The notes beneath the pieces were generated by a model that ran no database searches, was not told the DNA's origin, and worked only from the letters and a program-made list of their open reading frames with translations. Shown here piece by piece: positions 15,001 through 26,055 of a stretch of DNA of 64,000 nt (positions within the stretch are counted from its first letter, which is position 1; each line of letters opens with the position of its first letter). A program made the position numbers and the translations under genes. This DNA comes from Onthophagus taurus (taxonomy: Eukaryota > Arthropoda > Insecta > Coleoptera > Scarabaeidae): assembly GCF_036711975.1 (NCBI RefSeq), contig NC_091971.1:10299501-10363500 (forward strand). Direction: 5' to 3'.

Positions 15001-15210
15001 ATATCGTTTCACCAACTCATTTGCTGATGGGTTTCTAACTGTGTATTCGAAATTTGAACCCACACCTTCCTCCCTAGATCGTCTTTCAACGTCATAACTT
15101 ATTTGTGGTGCGTTTAATTTTTTTAAATTAATTGTATCATCTTGCTGATAAATTTGTCCTGTTACCGCCGATAAAAGTAACAAACATGTCACTAAAGAAA
15201 TAATATTAGC
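1..15210 (-). CDS. Giant secreted low-complexity (mucin-like) protein gene, partial
   Basis: I do not recognise this gene. Two coding exons are visible. One runs 15210 to 4083 (11,128 nt), then a 354-nt intron (donor GTTAGT, acceptor CTAG), then 3728 down past position 1 with no stop. That gives over 4,950 residues in frame. Splicing upstream of 15210 is needed because a TAG lies directly before the exon in frame. The exon opens with a hydrophobic stretch (LVTCLLLLSAVTGQ) that looks like most of a signal peptide, so the ATG lies in an unseen upstream exon. The chain is rich in Thr, Ser, Asn, Lys and Asp, with many N-glycosylation sequons, dibasic sites and scattered cysteines. It holds several repeat arrays (listed separately) and five copies of a short module near LLSSNDTIAEIDRLIHG. 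I see no known globular domain. A cuticular, peritrophic or apical extracellular-matrix mucin is possible, but this is inference. Confidence 0.8.
3419..3637 (-). repeat. Two copies of the LLxxNDT-IDKLIH module in the giant gene
   Basis: Within the downstream exon, two adjacent segments read MASLLSSNDIVEDIDKLIH (about 3637-3566) and LLDRLLNMNDTLGGIDKLNH (about 3490-3419). They match three others in the 11-kb exon at 10787-10713, 10433-10364 and 4762-4692. Consensus: two leucines, Asn/Asp-Asp, a hydrophobic residue, three variable residues, Ile-Asp/Glu-Lys/Arg-Leu-Ile-His/Asn. Being the only part conserved between distant copies, it is probably a short helical motif under selection. Confidence 0.6.
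3972..4068. repeat. Small inverted repeat in the intron of the giant gene
   Basis: AATAGAGCTTTTAAGAATG near 3972 faces CATTCATAAAAGCTCTATT near 4050-4068, so the intron can form a hairpin with arms of about 19 bp. Next to the right arm is ATTTTGCATAACAG, a string also found at the right side of the hairpin at 63.69 kb. It could be a small fold-back or MITE remnant. Confidence 0.5.
5970..6245 (-). repeat. Gly-rich then Pro-rich coding tract
   Basis: This part of the giant exon encodes runs of five to six glycines separated by Asn or Asp, then short Gly-Pro blocks such as SPPPPNGV and APPPPGAPPNG. The DNA is imperfect GGN/CCN triplets, so replication slippage is the likely origin. The tract is flexible and unstructured. 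It is the only strongly GC-rich stretch in the gene. Confidence 0.85.
7700..8620 (-). repeat. Tandem ~35-residue coding repeat, about eight copies
   Basis: Eight successive units of roughly 105 bp encode variants of GNQAPQAAFKAGSSSEEC followed by KSDVDSAKSGYNDKE. The central copies (about 7850-8110) are nearly identical and the outer ones diverged, as expected for unequal exchange. Each of the first seven units, and not the last, carries one cysteine at the same place. The PQAAFKAG core also recurs outside the array in weaker form (AAFRDKS, PAAAFKQ, PQAAMRA). The reading frame is kept throughout. Confidence 0.9.
10960..11290 (-). repeat. Six-residue coding repeat (NVGTTE type)
   Basis: About 18 head-to-tail 18-bp units encode variants of ENVGTT, ENVGAIK and ENVESTE. 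They grade into Thr/Ser/Arg repeats (SRKTTRSTKTT) on the low-coordinate side. The frame is preserved and the unit is a multiple of three. The plus-strand reading of the same DNA gives a spurious Leu/Phe/Gln-rich frame. Confidence 0.85.
13110..13440 (-). repeat. Six-residue coding repeat (ISDASR type)
   Basis: Roughly 18 units of 18 bp encode ISDASR, ISDAPR, ISEASK and similar, alternating Ala-Ser or Ala-Pro with a charged residue. It is Ser-rich and probably extended. A short neighbouring array of NVGN/NLGN triplet repeats lies at about 13680-13740. Both keep the frame of the giant protein. Confidence 0.85.
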
Positions 15211-16700
15211 CTAGAAAGAAAAAACATAATCTGACACTCTTCAAATGAACAAATTTTTAAAAACTTACTTAAATTTTGGTTTGTTAGTATAAATTTTTTT
15301 AAATCTTCGCACGATCTTTTCTGTATTTTCTTAAGCGTATTAAATCTTTCGTTTCTGCTTAATTTTTATATTAAGTATTCCTCTTGACATTTTACGTGGT
15401 GACTTTTATTGGAAAGCTGTCACCAAATTTGATTTGTTTTTTTTTCGATTTCAAGGTTTACTATCTTTTATCTGGGTTAGGTTAAAGAAAACCTTTTACA
15501 GAAAGCCGGTTTTTATTCAGTTAAAAAAATTGCGGAATGCATTTGCATTATTACAACAAAAACTTCAAGGTTGTTTAAATAATTACATTTAATTTTCACT
15601 GCAAATTGTGTTTATCAAATCCCGTATTTAAACGATTGGCTTGTGTTTGTACTGTTTTTCCTTAACAATTATGCAAAATTAAAAAAAGAATAGTGAATAA
15701 AATAATAGCTTTAAGATTTTTTTTTGAAATTGCATTTAATTGGAGTTGTGAAGTCATGAGAGAAGCTATAATAAAAATTACGCTATACGCAGCTTTATGC
15801 TATTCAGCAACATAATCCATTTCTCGAATATCTCTTGCAAGAACTCAAAAATTTTCTTTACTAATTATCAAGGCCACGCAAAAAGGGGTTCAGTACTCAA
15901 TCAAGCAACTTTCAAAGTTATTCAAAATTATTTGCGCCTTATGTGCTTTGCTCAATTGGCTTCACCTCACAAATTGTAGTGATTTAAAGGGTTGTACCGA
16001 CGAATAAGGTACCATTATTATAAAGACCTAGAATAAGAAGCTGCCTTATCAGCCATCATCGACCACAATACCAGTAATGGAAGATGACAAATCAGATACA
16101 ACACAAGTGATATTAATGTTACACTATTGGAAATTAGATGATCAACCATTTCTATGAATCCCACGAAACTACATACTTGGGTTAATGGGTTGGAATAGAT
16201 TTTTAGTCTACTCTCTGATATTGTCATAGAGTGTCTCAACTCTATGATGACTGGAATAGGTAGATAACTACCAATATGTAGCAGCTGCCAGCGGTGGATC
16301 CAGATATGATACTATAAGCTCCAAGGAGATGTCTTCTTAGAGTGTTGTGAACTCATAGGGACGCCTTTTCCTGAATCACACCGTGCTTGAGAGACGCACA
16401 TGTTCATTGTGGTGTACATTCTCTTTTTGGCCGTGCTTCTCTTCAGTGGTTTGTTTGGTCTTGCCAAAATCCTGCGCTTGGCTAGTGGCGATACACAACT
16501 AACGCATATTCGCTGTATTTGGTGGTCCACCAAAAGTTTATTTTAAACATTATTCTGGATTTGTAATGCTATTGTTATTGAGGTTGGGTGTAAATTCTTA
16601 ACAGACTAAAGTGCATAAACTATTTTTATTACTTTTTATAATGTTTAATGTATCAGGAGTTATTTAAGCGTATGAACATACCACGATAGATGAAGTTTAT
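15211..16700. other. Upstream region of the giant gene, no clear gene
   Basis: Position 15211 is the 3' end of an intron of the giant gene (TTTCTTTCTAG on the minus strand). The exon with the initiator ATG should lie somewhere above this point, but I could not find a convincing ATG plus donor. The 16.0-16.55 kb stretch is more GC-rich, with broken open frames on the minus strand that resemble no family I recognise. Confidence 0.5.
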
Positions 16701-18211
16701 AAACTGACCGGCAAAAAAACCGGCCACTATAAATTAGCCAAAACTTCAAAGCTGGCTTTCTCGCGAACCGCGCATTCGATTTTGATGATTGGCTTTTTGA
16801 ACGAAAGGTTGATTCTTCGGTAATAATCCTGCGATAGAAATTTTCATTTAGATTTTAATTTGAGCATATACGGGCTGCAAGAATGAGAAAAACTTTTTTT
16901 TCTCGAAATTTGTAATACCCTGTGGGGTGCAACTGCTACAGCAGATGGTGTTAACTGGAATCAAACGGTAGCCCAATCTTTTCTGAACATCTTGTTTTTT
17001 TATTCACTCTATTATCTCTATTACTAACGAAGATGTGTGTTTTAAAGCGAACGCTTGTAAAAACAAGACAAACAAGCATAAAAAATCTAAGGTGGCGCGC
17101 TAGGTAGCGTACGTCATTTGTTTCGAATAGTAAATTGACAGTTGTTAAAGATTTTTACAGTCTTTTAACATAATAGCAATCCTGTTGTCATTGAGGATGG
17201 CAAAAGTCAGCAATACGTTGCCCATACGTTGGGTATATCCCGAACAACAGTTCAGTATGCCTGGAACCAATATGTGGAAACAGGAAATTTCACTAGTCGG
17301 CAAGGTTTCGATAGAAGACACTCTGAGGAATTTTAGAACGACAGCTGTAGAAACTCGGCATCGTCTTCAAATGGTGCGTGGGGTTGACGTAAGTGAAAGA
17401 ACTATTCATTGAAGACTTGATAAAAGTGATTTGACTGCAAGAAGACCTGCCAAAAGACCTCGGCTGCTCCAGAGACATCGGCAAGCACACGTCGTAATGA
17501 AAGGTTTGCGACCTGCACAATTTCGGAAAGAGTACCTTTCCATGGAGGTTCTATTCCCATTTTATTGGTGACGGATTCATGCTAATGCATGACAATGCGC
17601 AACCGCACGTAGCACGTGTGGTTAACGAATATCTTTGGGACCAACTTGAGAGACGCATTCGTCGTCGTCCTGTCCTCCCGGACAACCTTTAAGAGTTACA
17701 AATTGCTTTTAAAGAAGAGTATGCCGCAATTGCTCACTGACATCAACAACATGCACCATTTGAAGACGACACCGAGCTTCTACAGCTGTCGTTCTACGAT
17801 TGCTTAGAACAATAAAACGGTCATCAGCTACTATTGTCACTCGTCTTGTTTTCACAGGCGATCGCTTTAAAATACTGCATCTTCGTTAGTAACAGAGATA
17901 ATACAGTGAATAAAAAAACAAAATGCTCAGAAAAGATTGGGCTACCATTTGATTCCAGTTAACACCCTCTACCGTAGCAGCTGCACCCCACAGGGTATTA
18001 CAAATTTCGAGAAAAAAAGGTTTTCTCATTCTTGAACCCCGTATATGCTCAAATTAATATCCGAATAAAAATTTCTATCGCAGGATTATTACAGAAGAAT
18101 CAACCTTTCGATCAAAAAATGAATCATCAAAATCGAATGAGTGGTTCGCGAGTAAGCCAGCTTTGAAATTGTGGCTACATTTTAGTGGCCGGTTTTTTTT
18201 GCCGGTCAGTG
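16701..18211 (+). mobile_element. Tc1-like DNA transposon, fold-back form, defective
   Basis: The element is bounded by TA (16699-16700 and 18212-18213) and begins with near-identical termini (ACTGACCGGCAAAA and its complement). The inverted arms extend about 370 bp (16701-17072 against 17843-18211). A second inverted match follows inside (17331-17393 against 17735-17796). The plus strand encodes a helix-turn-helix region (LGISRTTVQYAWNQY) and later MHDNAQPHVARVVNEYL, which carries a catalytic Asp of a Tc1 DDE transposase. This runs straight into WDQLERRIRRR, so the segment with the last acidic residue is missing. The right third encodes a second N-terminal transposase piece on the minus strand. 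It therefore looks like two partial copies joined head to head. It cannot make its own transposase. Confidence 0.85.
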
Positions 18212-18213
18212 TA

Positions 18214-20187
18214 TATCATGAAACTCAACTCAGAAAATTTAGAAACACAGAAAGTCTAAAAAAGGTAAATTTAAAGTATGTGTATTGAAATTAATTTTCA
18301 GTTTAGGTACATTTTTCAGATACCGAGAAGAACTACGTGATCTCTTGCACACTGCTGACAATTCTCATTTTTTCTTCAACACTAAAGCTAACTCGCAGTC
18401 TAAACCTCTATATGCAACAGCCAGATTAGGTGTCGTCGCAGTGAGATATCGATGATAAAACCAGATATTCAGGAATCAGACGGGAGGGTATTCTTCTTAG
18501 GAATTCTTCATACTCACTCTAGGACGTATATAACTGAGCGCATTATTCTTTAACGATTTCATTTAATCGTTGTCTAATTTTCTCTCACCTTTTGTAGTGG
18601 AAGAATGGCATGATCTAAGATTCTGGCCAAATAACAACACACAGAATTATCTACTTTGCTTATGTTGTTAAGGTATTTATTAAAATACTCGTGGCCAAAA
18701 AAAGACTAATTGAGGTAATTATCGTGGTGCAATCTATTTTACCATGGTTTACTTTAATTCTACTCTACCTTTTCTTTTTTGTACTGGCTCTGACTTTTCA
18801 GAAGCACCTCTCCTCCAACACTATTGAGTCAGTCAATAGAATACCTGCCACAATGCATACAACTAGATCAGAAACCGGCAAAAGAAAGCTTCTAATAACT
18901 TAAGTTTTAACCCCGTTACACGACTTTCTGGGCGATAACAAGAACTTTCTGTTTTCGGCAACTTTAATTCTAAAAAAATATGTGAGGGTGATCTGAGAAT
19001 GTTCAACCGTACATCGCTGTTGATAAATTTGTTGTTCAAAGATTAAGATTATTGAAGCAATTAGAATAAAATTTCACAAAATTAAGTAATTTTTAATGCG
19101 ATTTTCGAGTAAATAAGTATTAATTTTAAAACGATTTACTTTCCCCACAGCAAATTTCACCATAAAATCAATAACCTTGATATTTGCACTAAGAAATTGT
19201 TACTTTTCACTTAATTGATTGGACAAACGCAAGCTATATTTCATGGGAATTACAAAAATTACAATTTCTCAAGCTAAAAAGTAACGTTTACTCATCTCGT
19301 TCGCATCAATTTCTATTTCGACTAAACAGTATCAGAAATTGTGGCCGAGTTTATCATGGTTCTAGTTTATAATTAAACACAGATTATTTTGAAATTATCG
19401 TAGAATTTTTATGGTTACATTAATTTTCAAACAATTTTCTACACTTATATGCTTTAGCCCGATCTTTATTACCTAATCAGTTAACGGTTTTAGAAATTTC
19501 ATAATTATCTTTTAATAGGAAATTTTAAACCGTTTACTCATCTCACCACATTAATTTCAAGGAGCTAGAGGAAGTTGTGGTGATAACGCGTCGTAATAAT
19601 AAAATTGTTTATCATTACTAAATAAATCATAAATTATGGTTTAATTATTTTTTTCTTCAAGACGTTTTAATTAAAAATTTTTCAGAGAATATCTCCCTTT
19701 GTTTTCAAAGTTCTGAATAAGTTCGTTTTAACTGAATCACCTCAGTGAATGTCCTTGTGAATTATTGAACCATTCCACGTAGTGAAATGCACCAATTATG
19801 CGTTCCACAAAAGCATTTTAACGATTTTTACATTTTCTAGGAAATTACATGTACGGAAATAGCAAAAAAAGCTTAATTTATTTTGCGATAAAATCTTAAT
19901 TAATTCTAAATAAATTTAAATTATGCAATGATCACAATTAATAATTTCAACTGTCGTAGGTTGATTACAATAATTTTTCCCGGAAGCTTGTGTGACGTCA
20001 CTAAAATCCCAACAGTGTTGTTTTCGATGAATCCCAACAAAAAGACCGCTTCAACTCCACTGAACTGAAGCCAGAAAAACCACGTTTATAACAGCGTGCC
20101 AGTTACGGTCAGACCTCATTCCAACTCGAACCGCGTTCGTGTATTTAAACGGTATAAATACTTTAAAGTAAAATATTTCCGTTCAGT
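18214..20187. other. AT-rich intergenic region upstream of ninjurin gene 1
   Basis: No supported gene. One hydrophobic open frame at 18691-18903 lacks splice context and similarity. The last 250 bp are richer in GC and probably hold the ninjurin promoter and 5' UTR. Confidence 0.5.
19993..20000. promoter_or_regulatory. Palindromic CRE/ATF-like site (TGACGTCA)
   Basis: A perfect TGACGTCA octamer lies 188 bp before the ninjurin ATG in an otherwise AT-rich upstream region. CREB/ATF bZIP factors bind this sequence. Position and perfection make it a plausible promoter element. Function is inferred. Confidence 0.4.
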
Positions 20188-20996
20188 ATGGCTAATAGTG
20201 TTGTTGACGATAAAAAGTTAAAAAGTGACGAAGAAGCGATGAAACCCTTAAACAACGATTATGTTCCGTTAAATGATTTGAATGATCCTATTAATTCATA
20301 TTCCGCTCATGAAATTATTCATGGAACCGAAGATGATATTGACCACGGAAACACAACTAATGGACATGATTCGCATGATCCAAGAGTGGATATAATTTTT
20401 AACAGAGCTGGAGAAGGTGAAGATGAAAGACCAAATGGAACATCTTTAAACGTAACCAACGGCGATTTTAATCGACCCTTTGATATCCGATCAGAATTTG
20501 GAGGAATCGCCGGAAGTGAATCTATCCCAGACGTTAACATTTATCAACATAAAAAAACTGTTGCACAAGGAATGATGGATTTAGCCTTATTTTCTGCGAA
20601 TGCTAATCAACTTAGATACGTCGTCGAAAGTCAGGACCATCCTTATTTTTATCCTGGAATCATTTTGATCACTATCAGTTTGCTTTTCCAAGTAAGTAGA
20701 ATTTATTAGACGCTTAATTGGAACTAGTTAAGATTATAATCTTAATTTTTCTCATTAAATTCTTTTTTTAGGTTGCGGTGGGAGTCGGTCTTCTTTTAAA
20801 CACACGATACAATGTTAAAGATAAAAAAGAAATTTGCATTGCAAATAAAATCAGCAATTTCACAATAGTTGGCATTTTCTTGGTTACCGTTATCAACGTT
20901 TTCATCTCCGCTTTTGGTGTAGCATCTGGGGGATCCCCAGCACCCGTTCCATTACTACCAAGAAGCGGTGGAGAGGAAGATACAACTTTACTTTAA
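20188..20996 (+). CDS. Ninjurin family membrane protein (two exons)
   Basis: Exons 20188-20691 and 20772-20996 join in phase (donor CAA|GTAAGT, acceptor TTTTTAG) to give 242 residues. A long acidic, unstructured N-terminus (about residues 1-112) precedes the ninjurin domain. It starts at DVNIYQHKKTVAQGMMDLAL, the amphipathic helix region, followed by FSANANQLRYVV and a first membrane helix (PGIILITISLLFQ). Exon 2 encodes the linker LLNTRYNVKDKKEIC and the second membrane helix (FTIVGIFLVTVINVFISAFG). Ninjurins are small plasma-membrane proteins. Mammalian NINJ1 oligomerises to rupture membranes during lytic death, and Drosophila ninjurins act in adhesion and stress responses. The domain is complete. 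Which fly ninjurin is the orthologue cannot be settled here. Confidence 0.93.
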
Positions 20997-21163
20997 GTTA
21001 ATCTCAAAATTTAAAATAAGTTCCAGAATATTAATTTATCAAAAAAAAAAAAAAATAGTAATAACGCGTTTCTAATTGACAATTACCAACTGTGATATTT
21101 GTTTTTAAATTTTAGATTACAATGTTGCAATTATCTTTTTTATGTAATTTTTTATATTGTATC

Positions 21164-21169
21164 AATAAA
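21164..21169 (+). terminator. Poly(A) signal of ninjurin gene 1
   Basis: AATAAA about 168 bp after the ninjurin stop codon, in a T-rich context. Confidence 0.6.
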
Positions 21170-22849
21170 CACTCTGCTTATCTGAATATTTTGATTTTTA
21201 TTGAAATTAACATTAATTTTAATTCAACGTGCGCTGCTTCATTATAATTTTAAAGATAAGGGAATAATATTGCGATTATTTAAATGTGGTCATCAATGTT
21301 ATCTTTAATTTCCGCCTTTGTTATAGCGTCTGTGAAAATGACACGTGTCTCTTTGTTAACAAAAGACTTGGAGAAAGAAACAAAGAAAAGATTTTTTTAA
21401 TTTTAATCGGCTAAAATATATTTTGAAATATAAACATAATATAACAATGATTAGATGATATTATTTATGAAATTTCACAACTTGTGACAATAATAGGTTT
21501 TTACACAATCCTATTTTCGGCAACTAATTAATTTAATAACATACAAGTTAGCAGATTGATGACTTCAAAAACTGGTTGTTTAGTAGCTAAAATATGTGGT
21601 TGATTGCTGTGCTATAATTTAATAATAAATGGTCATTAATGAATAAAACGTTTCAACGCGAACTAAATATAGAGTTAGACCTTAAAGTAGACATCTTGTG
21701 CGTCTTAGCAATCCGTTAACATCCAATAGGAGTTAATAGTTCGATTCAATTCCTAAGGTATCAACTTTAATTAGATCAATATCAATTAGAAAATCCATTT
21801 TACCAGTATTTTAAGATTGAAATTTAATTTAGAAAATTATTAATGACTGAAATTCACAACATCATCTTCAGAAATGTCGTCATTAACAAAAATTGTCGTT
21901 CAAATAACGATGTACTTCAAGCCTATCGCAAGTTCGCACAACAAATAAAACTTTTCATGTACAAATATAAATGTATAATTGAAGATTTAAAAATATAACA
22001 CGTTAAATCAATACGTTAAAATAAGATATGATAAATTTTATTGCGTAACTTCATGTTGTAACGTCCGTATGTTATTAAATATCACAGTTATTCAGTGGTT
22101 TTGCTTTCTATTGACTTTCCTATGTATTCAAAGAAAAGTGTTGTAATCGAGCTAAAATTCGATCTCAAGATTTTGATGGATTTTTACATCAACGAATTAG
22201 TTTGTGACTATTAAACAGAATCGTAGATCTGTCCGGGAGTGGTACTTTATATAAATACACATCGAATCTATTTTGCGCAGTAAAAAGTTGCATAAACATA
22301 CACTGAGTATTTATAGCTAACCTATTTGTAGTGTTAATAGGGGTAACAATATAGCGAATAATAAATTTATTGATTGATTTTTATCTTTAATTTTCAATTT
22401 TTGTTCTATTATTTTGAAAAAGATTCTTTGTATGATTTCTCCCATACTTTAGTTTAGTGCGGAACGTTTTCGGCGGTTCTAGTTGTTGCATGTGCAAAAA
22501 CTCCAAATTGTTTAGAACGAGGTCCTAAGGATGGCATTTAATGCACCTTGGTTTGTTCTTAGTTAGCTATTTTATTATGGCATTCATTCCATTCACTACA
22601 CAGGAAATTTCCGGACGTTATCGAATGTCATTTTGCACAGCCTGGGTGAATTCCGAAATTTAATAAAAGAAACTCGATGTCATCGGTCTACAAGAGAACA
22701 CATGTAGGTATACTATAACAGAATAAAAAGCTTCATACGAAATTTCAAGGCATAAAACCCTAAATGATGCACATTGAGACTCAAAGGAACGAGACGCTGT
22801 CAGGCAAAAGGATGAAGAAGCAGATTCTGTAATTGTAGTACTCTCATGG
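21170..22849. other. AT-rich region with no supported gene
   Basis: I see no open frame with coding character, tRNA or clear transposon in this stretch. Confidence 0.5.
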
Positions 22850-23480
22850 AAGAGAAAGGAGAAAGGCGCAAAGAAACCATTAGAATCTGTCTATCACTGA
22901 TGCCCAATCAAACGATATCAAAATCTTCTTGGAAGACTCAAACTCTAAAATAGGAAAAAAGAACCAATACAAAGCATTAATCACTGATAGTGATCCCGCC
23001 AAATCTGACGGCATTGATAGCACAGTATCAGTGCTTATAATATCTTCCGCAGCCCATTGGTAAGACATGTCGGAACAGTTTTGAGCATATTGCTTAAATC
23101 TGTAAATGGTTGTTCTAGCCACTTTCTCTATATGTAAATGCAGAGGAGTTAGGCCATGCAAAACTTCCATTGCTAGAGTTGGCGTTGTGATTATCGCACC
23201 AGAGATAGCTAATTCAGCTACCCGTCGAATTCGTGAAAGTTTACTGATAACTGAAGTCTGTCAGACTTTCCTATACCCAGTTTGTCAGGGGTACGACCCC
23301 AATTTTTTCCACAAAAACTGCGACAAGTCCATAAGGATAGTCTAGCTTTGTGCAAAATTCCCCGCAAATATCCATTCCATGACAAGGTTTTGTCTAGGAT
23401 TACTCCTAGATATTTGACTTCCTTTGAGAAAGGAATTTCTTCACCTTGGATAGTTCGGTTCTATACCTTTTAAACGAGCT
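22850..23480 (-). mobile_element. LINE fragment (reverse transcriptase C-terminus), decayed
   Basis: On the minus strand, KYLGVILDKTLSW and ARLSLWTCRSFCGKNWG (around 23440-23290) are followed by MEVLHGLTPLHLHIEKVAR (from 23170). This is the order seen in the thumb region of R1/Jockey-type LINE reverse transcriptases. Several frameshifts separate the pieces. At 22860-22975 the plus strand carries a short piece (EDSNSKIGKK) matching the LINE endonuclease relic at 24.0 kb, so two different LINE remnants abut here. Confidence 0.65.
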
Positions 23481-23870
23481 CTCTTTTGGTTCGATCTATA
23501 AAGAAGAATGCAGATAAAGCCGCAAGAAAGAAAGGATGCACTGACGTTAGAGAAGGATGAAGCCGCTACGAAAAAGATTAAAGATTCGGTTCATTATAAA
23601 AACCCATGACCTTGTCTCGAAAAGCTTTTATTATTCTAAAAATTCTTTATTTTCAAATAATAGGATATAAGATATAAATAAAATGCTTGTGTTTAGAAAA
23701 TTTTAATCTAAAAATAACTAAAATAAATATGACAAAACACCTGGTTTATTATCCAAACTGAAAAATAGACAAGATTTATTACCAAAAAATGTTAAAATGA
23801 TTTTTTATAAACACCATAATATATGTATAAGTGTCTTTGCACCATATTTATGAAGTTTATGAAGAGCAAA
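23463..23870. repeat. Dispersed repeat, copy 1 (partner at 25.7 kb)
   Basis: Begins TACCTTTTAAACGAGCT and shares AGAAAGAAAGGATGCACTGACG, the Lys-rich AACGAAAAAG region and a tail around ACCAAAAAATGTTAAAATG with 25683-26055. The two copies differ by indels. The class is unknown. Confidence 0.6.
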
Positions 23871-23999
23871 TTGTTGCAACGATGAAATTTGTAACCCTTT
23901 GTGAGTAAGTTCATGTAATAATTGTATTACGTAATTATTTATGTTGTATTTTGTTTTGTATGTGTCGTTTATATGACTATATGTGCACATGCTTTCAAG

Positions 24000-24830
24000 G
24001 AAGAGAAAGGCGCAAAGGAACCATTAAAATCTGCCTATCAAAATCTTCTTGGGAGACTTAAACTCTAAAATAGGAAAAAAAGAACCAATACCAAAGCATA
24101 ATAAGTAAACACAGCCTACACAAAGAATCAAATCACAATAGCATTTATAGAAAACACCAATCTGACATAATAGAGGTTGAAGTAGGCGAGGTACTAACGT
24201 CGACTCTGTCTATTACCTGGTAGTACGTATGGTCAAAGCAAGAATTGCGAATACCAAAAAGACAACAATATAAAATTACTAGAAATTCAACCTACAGAAT
24301 CTCAAAAAGAAGAACAGAAATGGAACGTACAAAGAGATTTCAAAGAAAAGCAGCGGGCAGTTCAATGAACTGATTTGACAAAGAGTGGAGAAGGGAAGAA
24401 GAGAGGACTGATAGATGGAAAAAGGAAGAGGTCATAAACAGTTAACTAAGGGAATTAGAGAAACTAAAAATATATTCGGACACGACAATATTATACCAGA
24501 ATCTAGATAGGAATAGTAAAGGATTTAAACTTACGACAACACTGTGCGGGAACATTCTGATGGAGCTAGGCAAAATATTGGAAAGATGGATGGTTTACTT
24601 GAAAGAAAAATTGGAAGCAGAACAAGAACAACGGAGCGATAGAACTTTGAATTATATACAACATATAATGATACACACATCGTCAAATTCATCAAAATCA
24701 GCTTCTTGCGTTCAGGTGGAATCAGGTGGAGAGGGACATTACATCCTTCAATATCACCAACTGTAAAAGAAAAATGCGAAACGGAATATAATGGGTGCCA
24801 CGCCACTGATGATTAATCTACGAGATAAGT
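24000..24830 (+). mobile_element. LINE fragment, endonuclease to linker (RTE-like)
   Basis: IFLGDLNSKIGKKEPIPK resembles the GDFNAKIG block of LINE apurinic endonucleases. Further on, ILMELGKILERWMVYLKEKL (about 24555-24620) matches the segment found just before the reverse transcriptase in RTE/BovB-type LINEs (ILERWKEYFEELL). Stops and frameshifts interrupt it and no reverse transcriptase follows, so it is dead and truncated. Confidence 0.55.
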
Positions 24831-25682
24831 CAAAAAGGTTAAAATCAAAAGAGGACAAATAAACCTGCAGTTTATAAAGACTTTTCATATCATTCTGGCA
24901 TAGAAAGAAGTGTCTATACGGCCATTTTTGACGTAGATCTAAAAGTTTATTTAAAAATATATTCGTGGCCAAAATAAATCATTATTTAATTGGAGAATGA
25001 TGAAGTAAATTTGTTAATTTACAAACGATTAGTAAAGAGGCTAATAAAATCCGAATCTGCTATGTTATAACATTGAAGCTATTGGAGTTACAAACTATGT
25101 AATAGTTTCTGACGTAGACCGTGCTAGGAGAGATTTAATATCTGTACAGACCATTATATCACCAATTACTTATGACAGTTGTTATAAATTGGGCACAAGA
25201 AATGTATGATATGTTTGTACTTGAAATACGAACTTTTTTGCTTCACCCGATTCTGCATCTATATGGTAATGATATATGTGTAGCTATAAATCAAAGTTTG
25301 GAAGTTATAATTAAGTTTCAAGCAATCCAGTATCAACACAAATATAATTTGAGAACTCAATATGTTTTGCCATATGTTCAGACGTCCAATAGTGGACAAA
25401 AAATTGATTACACCCACTAAAAAAATAAGGAGCCGTTATTTTTTCCAAAACCCATTTTTGTATCAACCCTATTTCTGCATTGTAACATATTTTTGGCCAG
25501 GTATATATAGTGTCCTTGAATATATTAAAGAACCTTTGAGTGTCCAAAATTTAGAGAGTTGGTGAAGATGCTACATAACACCGTAACTCGTATAAAGTCA
25601 AAATAACCATGGCAAACAATAATGATTCATGCAAAACATGAAAAAGAATGCTAATAACAGCATCAGTGTAAAAATTATTCCT

Positions 25683-26055
25683 TTACCTTTTAAACGAGCT
25701 TTGTTTTGGCCCGAACTACGAATGCAAAAAAAGCTAAAAGAAAGAAAGGATGCACTGACGTAGAGAAAGATGAATTGAACTTAATGACCTGAAATTCCCA
25801 AAACTTTATCGGTGGGAGTCTACAAGGTTCGAACTGAGCCGTTACGAAAAAGATAAAAGATTCCATTCATTATAAAAACCCAATATAACTTATTATAATC
25901 TAAAAATAAAGAAATTAAATATGACAATACACCTTGTTTGTTATCCAAACTAAAAAATAGATAAGATTTATTACCAAAAAATGTTAAAATGATTTTTTAT
26001 AAACACCATAATGTATCTATACATCTCCAAAAATATATTCACACCATATTTATGA
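25683..26055. repeat. Dispersed repeat, copy 2 (partner at 23.5 kb)
   Basis: Same family as 23463-23870, including the shared tail with ACCAAAAAATGTTAAAATG and TTTTTTATAAACACCATAAT. It contains an insertion of about 60 bp relative to copy 1. Confidence 0.6.

Noticed and set aside
15190-15192. GTG as start of the giant protein
   Set aside because: The frame continues upstream to a splice acceptor at 15211, and nuclear genes of insects start at ATG.
18691-18903. Hydrophobic open frame (70 residues)
   Set aside because: No similarity, no splice sites, chance hydrophobicity in AT-rich DNA.
25172-25565. Overlapping open frames on both strands
   Set aside because: Short, unrelated to known proteins and in repeat-rich DNA.
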